22,432 nt of DNA. It comes from DASULK01 sp036278255 (GTDB lineage Bacteria > Actinomycetota > Actinomycetes > Mycobacteriales > Micromonosporaceae). Below the pieces are notes generated by a model. That model was not told the DNA's origin. It worked only from the letters and a program-made list of their open reading frames with translations, and made no database searches. Made by a program: the position numbers and the translations under genes. Location: contig DASULK010000091.1 in NCBI GenBank assembly GCA_036278255.1, forward strand, positions 1 to 22,432, given 5' to 3'. The first letter of the stretch is position 1; every line of letters starts with the position of its first letter. Positions 7,177 through 14,767 of this stretch are shown here, piece by piece.

Positions 7177-7915
7177 CGCTGACCTCGGAGAGGGATTCGG
7201 CATCTGGCGGCTCGGCGACGACGAGACCCTGCTGGAGCTGATCACCTCGGCCAACGTCGCCTGCGGCTTCCATGGCGGCGACCCGACGACGATGCGGCGG
7301 ATCTGTGCCGCCGCCACGCAACGCGGCGTCGCGGTGGGCGCGCAGGTCGGCTACCGCGACCTCGCCGGTTTCGGCCGGCGCCACATCACGTACGACTTCG
7401 CAGAGCTCCGCGACGACCTCCTGTACCAGATCGGGGCGCTGGACGCCTTCTGCCGGGTGGCTGGCACCGCCGTCCGCTACGTCAAACCGCACGGCGCCCT
7501 CTACAACACCGCCGCCGTCGACGAACTGCAGGCGGCTGCCATCGTCGCCGCGGTGACCGACTACGACCGGACCCTGCCGGTGCTCTGCCAGCCCGGTTCG
7601 GTGCTCGCCCAACTCGCCACCGGTGCCGGCCTGCGGGTGGTCGGGGAAGGCTTCCCGGACCGTGGCTACCAGCCGAACGGCCGCCTGACTCCCCGCTCGG
7701 CCCCGAGGGCGTTGGTGACCTCGCCGGACGAGGTGGCCGCCCGGGCCGCCGAGATGGCGACGAACCGGACCGTCGTGGCGGTCGACGGTACGCTCGTCCC
7801 CTGCCCCGTCGAGTCGATCTGCCTGCACGGCGACAGCCCGGCGGCGGTGGCGGCCGCCCGACAGGTCCGCGCCGCCCTCGCCGATGCCGGCATCCCGCTG
7901 CGCCCCTTCGTCTGA
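7166..7915 (+). CDS. pxpA: 5-oxoprolinase subunit PxpA (LamB/YcsF family)
   Basis: The 249-residue cytoplasmic subunit carries the YcsF/LamB signatures: MDLNADLGEGFG at the N terminus, SANVACGFHGGDP near 29-41, VKPHGALYN near 110-118, and GYQPNGRLTPR near 171-181. Acidic and His residues in the first two blocks line the TIM-barrel-like active site. The start is GTG 7166 inside the last codons of pxpC (11-nt overlap), which puts the first residues exactly on the family start. Gene order B-C-A and the overlaps make a compact operon. Its stop lies nine bases from the convergent stop of the NHL-repeat gene, with no terminator hairpin between. Confidence 0.95.
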   Translation: MDLNADLGEGFGIWRLGDDETLLELITSANVACGFHGGDPTTMRRICAAATQRGVAVGAQVGYRDLAGFGRRHITYDFAELRDDLLYQIGALDAFCRVAGTAVRYVKPHGALYNTAAVDELQAAAIVAAVTDYDRTLPVLCQPGSVLAQLATGAGLRVVGEGFPDRGYQPNGRLTPRSAPRALVTSPDEVAARAAEMATNRTVVAVDGTLVPCPVESICLHGDSPAAVAAARQVRAALADAGIPLRPFV

Positions 7916-7924
7916 CCGAGCTGG

Positions 7925-9769
7925 TCAGTTGTCCAGGCCGCGCAGGATCAAGGGAAGGCGACCGGCCCCCTCGTCGGTCACCCGGATCGGGACACCCCAG
8001 TCCTGCCGCGTCAGGTGGCAGGCCGAGTGCTCCACCCCCGCATCACAGGTCGCCGCCTGGGCGATCACCTGGAGCACCCCGCTGGGCACCTCGGTGTTGA
8101 GGACCAGCCGCCGCGACAAATCGGTGGTGGTGCCACCCCCGTCGAGCAGCAGCTCCGGTGGGGACGCCGAGACCTCCAGACGGGTCGCGGGGCCGAAGGA
8201 CTCGTCCAACTTCTGGCCGGGCGCCGGTGTGAAGATGACCTCCAGGGTCACCTCCCCCGGCGCGAGGTCGGTCGGTGGGCGCTCGGTGCGGTGCCGCTCG
8301 CCGGCGACCGTGGCGGCCCCCGCGGCGGAGAGGGCGCCCGGCGCGAGCCGGGTCAGCCGGTGTGCCGCCGACTCGACCACCAGGACCTCACCCTCCGGGG
8401 TCAGCAGCAGGTCGCTGGGCTCGGCCAGACCATCGGCCACGGTGGAGACGGTATCGGTCTCCGGGTCGAAGCGCCGGATGGCGCCGTTGTACGTGTCGGC
8501 CACCAGCACCGAGCCGTCGGGCAGCGCACAGACCCCGAGCGGATGCTGCAGCAGCGCGTCGGCGGCAGCCCCATCCACGTGGCCGAAGTCGAAGAGGCCC
8601 TGCCCCACCGCGGTCCGCATCTCACCCTCTTCGACGAACCGCAGCGCACTGGTCTCGCTGTCTGCGATCCAGAGCCGGGCGCCATCGGCGGAGACGGAGA
8701 GCCCGGACGGCTGCGCCATCCACACCTCCGCCAGCGGGCCGTCCCGCAGCGCCTCCACGGTGGTGCCCGCGTACATCCCCGTGGTCCGCTTCACCGGATC
8801 GAACCACCAGAGCTGGTGGATGCCGGCCATCGCGATGATGACCCGGTTGTTGTACCACGCAAGATCCCAGGGCGAGGAGAGGTCGACGCACAAGGCGTCG
8901 TGCGGGCGCTGGTCGACCGTCGAGCGCCACTGCCGGCCGGTGCCAGCAACGGTGCGTACCTCGCCGGTGGCCAGCCGCACGCCGCGCAGCAGGTGGTTGA
9001 CGGTATCGGCCACCACCAGGTCGTAGCCGGCGATCCGGGCGACGTTCGGGGGTAGGAGGCAGAGCCCCTGGGGCTCGGAGAAGGCGGCCTCCGTCGGGCT
9101 GCCGTCCGCCCGCCCCCGGGTCTGTGAGCCGATCCGGCGGACCACGGTCTCCCCGTCCGGTGCTAACTCCACCAGCGAGTGCCGGGCCGAATCGGAGACC
9201 AGGAGGTGGCCGTTGTCGAGCGCTACGGCCTTGCCGGGGAACCGCAGCGTCGTCGCCGGCGGGGTGGGCGGGACGTACGGGCCGGTGCCACGGTGCAGGG
9301 TGCCCTTCGCCTCATGGGCCGTGATCAGCTCGTCGATCAGGCGGGCAAGCCCTTCGGCGTGCCCCTCACCGGCCATGGAGGCGACCAGATAGCCCTCTGG
9401 GTCGACCACGGAGAGCGTCGGCCAGGCTTTGGCCGCGTACTGCTGCCAGGTCTCCAGCTCCGGGTCGTCCAGCACCGGGTGGGTGACCCCGTACCGTTCG
9501 ACGGCCGCTGCGAGCGCTTCGGGATCCCGTTCGTGCTCGAACTTCGGGGAGTGGACGCCGATCACCACGAGGACGTCGGCGTACTTCTCCTCCAGGGGCC
9601 GCAGCTCGTCGAGCACGTGGAGGCAATTGATGCAGCAGAAGGTCCAGAAATCCAACAGAACGATCTTGCCGCGGAGGTCGGTGAGGGGCACCTCCCGACC
9701 ACCGGTGTTGAGCCATCCGCGCCCCCGCAGTTGGGGGGCGCGGACCCGAGCCGTCCCTACGTCCGCCAT
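7925..9769 (-). CDS. NHLRC2-like thioredoxin-fold plus NHL beta-propeller protein
   Basis: The 614-residue protein has an N-terminal TlpA/AhpC-type thioredoxin fold (about 10-150) and then NHL/SMP-30-like repeats forming a beta-propeller (about 175-480), with a C-terminal beta-rich domain (about 490-614). The redox site reads FWTFCCINCLHVLDEL, with Cys45, Cys46 and Cys49; the CCINC form is typical of NHLRC2 and its bacterial relatives rather than the plain CxxC of thioredoxin. Propeller repeats show patterns such as FSEPQGLCLL, DLVVADTVNHLLRGV, LQHPLGVCALPDGSVLVADT and YNGAIRRFD. There is no signal peptide, so it is likely cytoplasmic. Substrate is unknown. It lies 65 bases downstream of the Pro-rich membrane protein gene on the same strand and may share its transcript. 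Confidence 0.88.
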   Translation of the reverse strand: MADVGTARVRAPQLRGRGWLNTGGREVPLTDLRGKIVLLDFWTFCCINCLHVLDELRPLEEKYADVLVVIGVHSPKFEHERDPEALAAAVERYGVTHPVLDDPELETWQQYAAKAWPTLSVVDPEGYLVASMAGEGHAEGLARLIDELITAHEAKGTLHRGTGPYVPPTPPATTLRFPGKAVALDNGHLLVSDSARHSLVELAPDGETVVRRIGSQTRGRADGSPTEAAFSEPQGLCLLPPNVARIAGYDLVVADTVNHLLRGVRLATGEVRTVAGTGRQWRSTVDQRPHDALCVDLSSPWDLAWYNNRVIIAMAGIHQLWWFDPVKRTTGMYAGTTVEALRDGPLAEVWMAQPSGLSVSADGARLWIADSETSALRFVEEGEMRTAVGQGLFDFGHVDGAAADALLQHPLGVCALPDGSVLVADTYNGAIRRFDPETDTVSTVADGLAEPSDLLLTPEGEVLVVESAAHRLTRLAPGALSAAGAATVAGERHRTERPPTDLAPGEVTLEVIFTPAPGQKLDESFGPATRLEVSASPPELLLDGGGTTTDLSRRLVLNTEVPSGVLQVIAQAATCDAGVEHSACHLTRQDWGVPIRVTDEGAGRLPLILRGLDN

Positions 9770-9834
9770 GCGGCAATCCTGCCTGACGAGTCTGGGCGGC
9801 AGGATGGCTACCCCTGCTCTCCCGTCCGATGGCG

Positions 9835-11667
9835 CTACGACGTCTCCGTCGAGGCGCCTTCGTCAACGGTCGGCGAGCTCAGGCAGAGGTACTGCCGCTT
9901 GCCGCCATCGGAGAGCTCGATGTAGGGCAGGGCCGGATCGTCGCAGTCAGCCTTGTCGTCGACCTTTGAGACCACCTCGTAGGCACCATCGTCGCCGCAG
10001 TCCACGGGGGCCGGTGAGTCACCGGACTGCTTGACGCACGAGCCGATCGCCGGGTTGAAGGTGGGCTCGTCGCCGCCGCCGAGCTTCCCGAGCAGTTGGA
10101 GGGTGCCGAGCGGGATGGCGAGGATCAGCACCGCGGCGGTCAGCACGGCGAGCAGGACGCGGCCGTTCCGCACCTGGGGTGTCGGCTCCTCCGGCTCGGG
10201 GGCTGCCGAGGGCGCCGCCTCCGGTGCGAAAGCGTTGAATCGTTCCTGCTCATCCATGGCGGGTGGCGTCCAGGACGGAGCGCTGGGCGCATCGCCGGTC
10301 GGGGCGGGACTGGTGGGCGTGGTGAACCCCGGCGGGGGAGGGAAACCGGGCTCGCCTGAGGGTGCGGGCGGGGTGTGCACCGGCTCCGGGGCGGCGCGCC
10401 CAGCCAGATCGGGCTGCTGCTGGGGAGGGGCCCAGCCGCTGGGATAGCCGCCACCGGGGTGCGGTGTGGCGGTCGCCGGACCGAACGTCGTAGGGCCCGA
10501 GGTGGCACCGGGTCCGGACGGCTGATCCGGGCTCGCCACCGGAGCGGCTGGCGCCGCTGGCGGAGGCGCCCAGGGCGCGAAGCCGGCCGGGGGGGCGGGT
10601 GCGGGCTGCTCATGGCTGTCGGGCTGCGCCTCGGGCTCGCTGGGTCGCCCGTAGACGCGGGAGCGGGGGGCCAGGTTGGACTGCGGGGTGTAATCCGTTG
10701 GCGGCATGACCCGGCTGGCCAGCGGGACCGACGCGGAGGCCGAGACGGGGGTGCCGTCCGAACTCGGTTCGCTGTTGGCGTTGTCCTGCCCGGTGGCGTG
10801 TGGCACCGCGACCCGACCGGAGACCACATCATCGCTCGGGGTGCGTGGGGAGGGGATCGAGGGGGCTACGGCGGCCACCGAAGCGGACGGTGGGGGCTGT
10901 TCCCGTTCCGCCGGGGCCCAGGCCGCGGCATCGTGGTTCAACGGAGGGGGCGCCAGGGTGGCGCCGGGAACACGAGCCGCCTGCGGCGGCAGAGGCAGGG
11001 CGGTGGCCCCAGCCAGCCCCGGTGCCGGAGCACTCGTCTGGTGCGGCACGTCGGCGCCGGCCGGCATCGATGGAGCCGGCGGCGCGGGCGCAGGCTCAGG
11101 CTGAGCGTACGACGGGGCCGGCTGCGGGTACCCCGGGGAGAAAGCAGCTGGCGTGGCGGGAGGCGGTGACACACCGGGCTGTGTGGCCGGTGGCATGGTG
11201 GAGCCGTGGGAGGGGGCCCAGCTCTGCGCACCCCCCCAGCCGGGGGCGTCGGTCGGCGCGGACGGGCTGCTGCCGGAGGGCGAGCCGGTGTCGGGTGAGG
11301 ATGCTGGTGCCCAGGGTGGCGGGTCGCCGGGTGCCGGGGCTGGCGTCGGTGGTGGACCCCAGGGGGGTGGCGGAGCCGTGGTCGGTTGTGGAGCCCAGGG
11401 CGGTGCGGCGTCGCTCCCTGCCGCTGACGCCCAAGCGGGGGGCGGCACGGTCGCGGGGGCGCCCGGTTCAAAACCGGTCGCCGATGCTCCGGCACTCACT
11501 GTCCAAGCTGGATCTGATGGTGGCGCTGCCGGCCAGCCGTGCGCTGCCGGGGGGGTGCCGCCCCATGGTGCGGCAGCCGGTCCGGGAGCGCCGCCGGGTG
11601 CCGCTCCCGCGGCTGGCGGGTTCTGTTCCGGCTCGGGGCCGGTGTGCTGCCGGCTCTCGGACGTCAT
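9835..11667 (-). CDS. Large Pro/Ala/Gly-rich single-pass membrane protein, LppU/SCO3897-like
   Basis: The 610-residue product has about 500 residues of disordered Pro-Ala-Gly-Ser-Trp sequence with repeated PPPWAP/PWGPPP-type motifs, presumed cytoplasmic. A single membrane helix follows (about 503-526, core RVLLAVLTAAVLILAIPLGTL). The exterior domain of about 80 residues has four cysteines (GSCV, VDCG, ADCD, YLCLS) that could form two disulphides. This layout matches actinobacterial LppU/SCO3897-type proteins, whose function is unknown. ATG 11667 is chosen because GGAGGAGG (11672-11679) lies just upstream; an ATG at 11682 overlaps this ribosome site and one at 11757 lacks any. Long overlapping open frames on both strands are a by-product of the GC-rich repeats. 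Confidence 0.8.
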   Translation of the reverse strand: MTSESRQHTGPEPEQNPPAAGAAPGGAPGPAAAPWGGTPPAAHGWPAAPPSDPAWTVSAGASATGFEPGAPATVPPPAWASAAGSDAAPPWAPQPTTAPPPPWGPPPTPAPAPGDPPPWAPASSPDTGSPSGSSPSAPTDAPGWGGAQSWAPSHGSTMPPATQPGVSPPPATPAAFSPGYPQPAPSYAQPEPAPAPPAPSMPAGADVPHQTSAPAPGLAGATALPLPPQAARVPGATLAPPPLNHDAAAWAPAEREQPPPSASVAAVAPSIPSPRTPSDDVVSGRVAVPHATGQDNANSEPSSDGTPVSASASVPLASRVMPPTDYTPQSNLAPRSRVYGRPSEPEAQPDSHEQPAPAPPAGFAPWAPPPAAPAAPVASPDQPSGPGATSGPTTFGPATATPHPGGGYPSGWAPPQQQPDLAGRAAPEPVHTPPAPSGEPGFPPPPGFTTPTSPAPTGDAPSAPSWTPPAMDEQERFNAFAPEAAPSAAPEPEEPTPQVRNGRVLLAVLTAAVLILAIPLGTLQLLGKLGGGDEPTFNPAIGSCVKQSGDSPAPVDCGDDGAYEVVSKVDDKADCDDPALPYIELSDGGKRQYLCLSSPTVDEGASTETS

Positions 11668-11990
11668 GTGGGCCTCCTCCATCACATGTCGCCGTGTGGT
11701 GTCCCGGAGCGGGTGCGGCAGGGCCCCGGCAGGATCGGCCGGGCGGGTGTTGCGCACCGTAACCGGGTCCCGGCCGGCAGGTTCGGGCGGCGGGGCCGCC
11801 GGTTCTCAACGCGGGGATGTGCCAAGGCGCTGCGGGCAACTCTGGCACGCCGAGCGGCCAACCGGGTGACGACCGTGCCCACCGTACCGGGCGCGCCGAC
11901 GAAGAGAAATGCCGGTATCTCCTTACGCCGATGGCCCGCCCGGTCAATCCGGGCGGGCCATCGGGTTCGGCAGCTGAGAGAGTTTGTGTG
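11668..11990. other. Gene-free stretch between the LppU-like gene and the small basic gene
   Basis: This stretch holds the ribosome site of the LppU-like gene (11672-11679) and the terminator of the upstream 45-residue gene (11930-11962). The middle (about 11685-11925) should contain the promoter for the LppU-like gene, but I see no convincing -10/-35 pair. Open frames across it on both strands lack ribosome sites and recognisable composition. Confidence 0.5.
11930..11962 (-). terminator. Perfect 14-bp terminator hairpin downstream of the 45-residue gene
   Basis: Arms GATGGCCCGCCCGG (11930-11943) and its exact complement (11949-11962) enclose the loop TCAAT. It begins 29 bases beyond the stop of the small minus-strand gene. 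Confidence 0.85.
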
Positions 11991-12128
11991 TCAGCGGTAG
12001 TAGCGCTGCGCGGCCGCGAGGATCTCGTCGCGCACGGCCGGAGAGGTGGCCGACCGCAGGGCGCTCTCGATCGCACGGGTTCGACGGGCAGCCTGCCTGC
12101 GGGCGCGGAACCGATCGATCATGCTCAT
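11991..12128 (-). CDS. Small basic 45-residue protein of unknown function
   Basis: Reading the minus strand from ATG 12128 gives a 45-residue product beginning MSMIDRFRARRQAARR and ending AVRDEILAAAQRYYR, with TGA at 11993-11991. It is helical in character, Arg/Ala-rich, with a strongly basic N-terminal half and a breaker (TSP) in the middle. Support for a real gene: an AGGGGGG ribosome-site run seven bases upstream of the ATG, a perfect terminator shortly after the stop, and an AT-rich region before it that could hold a promoter. A second in-frame ATG (12122) would shorten it by two residues. I recall similar short proteins in other actinobacteria but cannot name a family. A nucleic acid-binding role is only a guess from charge. 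Confidence 0.7.
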   Translation of the reverse strand: MSMIDRFRARRQAARRTRAIESALRSATSPAVRDEILAAAQRYYR

Positions 12129-12288
12129 GTGTTATCCCCCCTGGATATTCGGTTGTGAGCTGATCTGCTGTATCTATTAAAGCAAATTCTAGCGACGACG
12201 GCCATCGATTCTTAGGTGAGCTTGGACACTGGCCGAAGGATCGAAGGTTCAGTCCGGTCTCTATCTGATGTTTCCCTCGTCACAAGGT

Positions 12289-12334
12289 GATGCGGCCGGT
12301 GTGCCCGGGTGATCCCGGACACACCGGCCGCATC
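12289..12334 (-). terminator. Long terminator hairpin after the bkd operon
   Basis: Two 21-nt arms (12289-12309 and 12314-12334) pair at 20 positions around a TGAT loop, 14 bases beyond the E2 stop on the minus strand. There is no T-run. Confidence 0.85.
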
Positions 12335-12347
12335 AGCCGGGTGGCGA

Positions 12348-13772
12348 TCAGGTCCAAGCGAGGAGAGCGGCCTCCGGATCGTTCAGGAAGTCACCCACGT
12401 CGCGGAGGAACCTCGACCCCAGCTCACCATCGATAATCCGGTGGTCGAACGACAGCGCGAGCGTGGTGACCTGCCGGATGCAGATCTCGCCCTGGTGCAC
12501 CCACGGCATCTCCCGGATCGCGCCCAGTGCCAGGATCGCTGCCTCACCGGGGGGCAGGATCGGGGTGCCCGTGTCGACCCCGAAGACCCCGACATTGGTG
12601 ATGGTCAGCGTGCCGCCGGACATGCCTGACGGGGAGGTGCGTCCCGCCTTGGCCGTCTGCACCAGCTCCGTCAGGGCGTCGGCCAACTCCCGTAGGGACA
12701 GCCGGCCGGCGTCCTTGATGTTCGGCACGATCAACCCGCGATCGGTGGCCGCAGCGATCCCGAGATTGACGTAGTCCTTGACCACGATCTCGTTGCCTGT
12801 CCAGCTGGAGTTGATCATCGGGTGACGCTTGACCGCCAGCAGTATGGCCTTGGCGACGAGCAGCAACGGGGAGACCCGCACGTCCCGCCACTCGCGCAGG
12901 GCGCGCAGGCGGTCGAGCGCCTCCATGGCCCGCGTCACGTCAACGGTCAGGAACTCCGTGACGTGCGGTGCGGTGAAGGCGGAGGCGACCATGTTCTCCG
13001 CCGTGAGCTTGCGTACCCCCTTGACCGGGATACGTTGCTCGCGGTCGGGCCCGAAGACCGCCGGCACCGCCGTCGGCTCGGCCACCGCGGTGCTGCCGGC
13101 CGCCGCCCGGTGCACGTCCTCCCGGGTGATCGACCCCACGGGACCCGATCCGGTGATCGTGCTGAGGTCGACGCCGAGGTCCCGGGCCAGCTTGCGTACC
13201 GGGGGCTTCGCCAACACCGGCCCGTCGCTGACCGGAGCCGCCGGGGCGACCGCCGCGGGGGTGACCGGCGCGGCCGGAACCCGGGGCTGCGGTGCCGGTG
13301 CGGCAGCCGGCGCGGCCGGTCTGTCACCATCCGTCTTACGTGGACGCCGCTTGGCGGCGGTGGTACGCGGCCCGTAACCGACGAGCACAGCGGTCCGACC
13401 ACCCGGGGCCGGTCCACCGATCAGCCCCGGCTCGACCGCCCCCTCCGCCGGCGCGATCTCCACCGCCGCGAGCGACTCCGCCGACGGTACGGGCAGGCCG
13501 CTGTCGGAGGAACCGGCTCCCGCCTCGGGATCGGTGTCGATGGCGATGATCGGCGTACCGACGTCGACCGTCGTGCCTTCCTCGTGGAAGATGGCGTGGA
13601 TCCGGCCGGGCCACTTCGCCGGGATCTCGACGGCAGCCTTGGCCGTCTCGACCTCGACGATCGGCTGGTTGAGTTCAACCGTGTCGCCCACCGAGACGAG
13701 CCATTTGAGAATCTCACCCTCGGTGAGCCCTTCACCGAGGTCGGGGAGGATGAATTCCTTGATCCGGGACAT
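12348..13772 (-). CDS. bkdC: E2 component (dihydrolipoamide acyltransferase) of a branched-chain 2-oxoacid dehydrogenase complex
   Basis: The 474-residue core protein has three parts. A single N-terminal lipoyl domain (about 3-80) carries the lipoylated lysine K45 in VETAKAAVEIP. A peripheral-subunit-binding domain (about 187-222, VRKLARDLGVDLSTITGSGP) follows, then a C-terminal catalytic domain (about 243-474) with H444 in SFDHRIIDG. The linkers are Ala/Pro-rich and flexible. It transfers acyl groups from lipoate to CoA. It is the last gene of an E1 alpha-E1 beta-E2 operon. ATG 13772 (MSRIKEFILPDLGEG) has GGTGAG just upstream; an ATG at 13784 overlapping the E1 beta end would add four residues. 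Pyruvate rather than branched-chain keto acids as substrate is possible, but one lipoyl domain and an alpha-beta split E1 favour the branched-chain type. Confidence 0.92.
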   Translation of the reverse strand: MSRIKEFILPDLGEGLTEGEILKWLVSVGDTVELNQPIVEVETAKAAVEIPAKWPGRIHAIFHEEGTTVDVGTPIIAIDTDPEAGAGSSDSGLPVPSAESLAAVEIAPAEGAVEPGLIGGPAPGGRTAVLVGYGPRTTAAKRRPRKTDGDRPAAPAAAPAPQPRVPAAPVTPAAVAPAAPVSDGPVLAKPPVRKLARDLGVDLSTITGSGPVGSITREDVHRAAAGSTAVAEPTAVPAVFGPDREQRIPVKGVRKLTAENMVASAFTAPHVTEFLTVDVTRAMEALDRLRALREWRDVRVSPLLLVAKAILLAVKRHPMINSSWTGNEIVVKDYVNLGIAAATDRGLIVPNIKDAGRLSLRELADALTELVQTAKAGRTSPSGMSGGTLTITNVGVFGVDTGTPILPPGEAAILALGAIREMPWVHQGEICIRQVTTLALSFDHRIIDGELGSRFLRDVGDFLNDPEAALLAWT

Positions 13773-13777
13773 CGCGC

Positions 13778-14767
13778 TCACCATCCGAAGGTGCGGTCGA
13801 CGGCGTCGAGCACCCGGTCAAGGTCGGGCAGGTACTCCTCCTCCAGGCGGGCCGCCGGGTAGGGAGTGTCGAAGCCCGCAACCCGAAGCACCGGCGACTC
13901 GAGCGAGTAGAAGCACTCCTCGGTCACCCGGGCGGCGATTTCCGCCCCCATGCCGAGGTTGCCCGGAGCCTCGTGCACGACCACGCAGCGACCGGTGCGG
14001 CGAACCGACTCGTAGACCGGGTCGAGGTCAAGCGGCGAGAGCGTACGCAGGTCGATGACCTCCAGGCTGCGCCCCTCCTCAGCGGCGGCGGTGGCGGCGT
14101 CGAGCGCGGTGCGCACCATCGGCCCGTACGCCAGCACGGTGACGTCGGTGCCCTGACGGGCGACCCGGGAGGAGTGCAGCGGGTAGGCGTCGGTGAGCGA
14201 CGCGTCGAGATCCACCGGGCCCCGCTCCCAGTAGCGCCGCTTCGGCTCGAAAAAGATGATCGGGTCGTCGGAGACGATCGACTGCTGGATCATGTCGTAC
14301 GCGTCCTGCGGCGAGGCGCAGGCGACGACCTTGAGCCCGGCGGTGTGGGCGAAGTAGGCCTCGGGGGACTCGGAGTGGTGCTCCACCGCCCCGATACCAC
14401 CACCGAACGGGATGCGGATCACGATCGGCAGCTTGACCTTGCCCTGCGACCGGTAGTGCATCTTGGCGACCTGCGACACGATCTGGTCGTACGCGGGATA
14501 GACGAAGCCGTCGAACTGGATCTCGCAGACCGGCCGGTAGCCGCGGATGGCCAGCCCGATCGCGGTGCCGATGATGCCGGATTCGGCCAGGGGGGTGTCG
14601 ATGACCCGCTCCTCGCCGAAATCCTTCTGCAGGCCGTCGGTGATGCGGAAGACGCCCCCGAGTTTGCCGACGTCCTCACCCATGATGAGAACCTTGGGGT
14701 CGTTCTCCATGGCACGACGGAGGCCGGTGGTGAGGGCCTTGCCCAGGGTCATGGTTTCGGTGGCCAT
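13778..14767 (-). CDS. bkdB: E1 beta subunit of branched-chain 2-oxoacid dehydrogenase
   Basis: The 329-residue subunit has the transketolase-like pyrimidine-binding domain and C-terminal domain of E1 beta proteins. Visible signatures are LIMGEDVGKLGGVFR near 27-41, DTPLAESGIIGTAIG with E62 as the Glu that activates the thiamine diphosphate, CEIQFDGFVYPAYDQI near 81-96, and FGGGIGAVEHHSESPEAYFAH with the active-site pair H130-H131. It forms an alpha2-beta2 E1 with the upstream product. Start ATG 14767 shares one base with the E1 alpha stop (TGATG), and the 3' end runs up to the E2 start, so the three genes are translationally coupled. Confidence 0.93.
   Translation of the reverse strand: MATETMTLGKALTTGLRRAMENDPKVLIMGEDVGKLGGVFRITDGLQKDFGEERVIDTPLAESGIIGTAIGLAIRGYRPVCEIQFDGFVYPAYDQIVSQVAKMHYRSQGKVKLPIVIRIPFGGGIGAVEHHSESPEAYFAHTAGLKVVACASPQDAYDMIQQSIVSDDPIIFFEPKRRYWERGPVDLDASLTDAYPLHSSRVARQGTDVTVLAYGPMVRTALDAATAAAEEGRSLEVIDLRTLSPLDLDPVYESVRRTGRCVVVHEAPGNLGMGAEIAARVTEECFYSLESPVLRVAGFDTPYPAARLEEEYLPDLDRVLDAVDRTFGW

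Noticed and set aside
7884..9055. Long plus-strand open frames (380 and 346 codons) opposite the NHL-repeat gene
   Set aside because: Both lie antisense to a clearly recognised protein and show the low-complexity Arg/Ser/Pro composition of GC-rich shadows.
10800..11869. Long plus-strand open frames opposite the Pro-rich membrane protein gene
   Set aside because: The minus-strand frame has a ribosome site, a membrane helix and a cysteine domain; the plus-strand frames have none of these.
12822..13862. 346-codon plus-strand open frame opposite the E2 gene
   Set aside because: It is antisense to a well-supported E2 with all domains intact.
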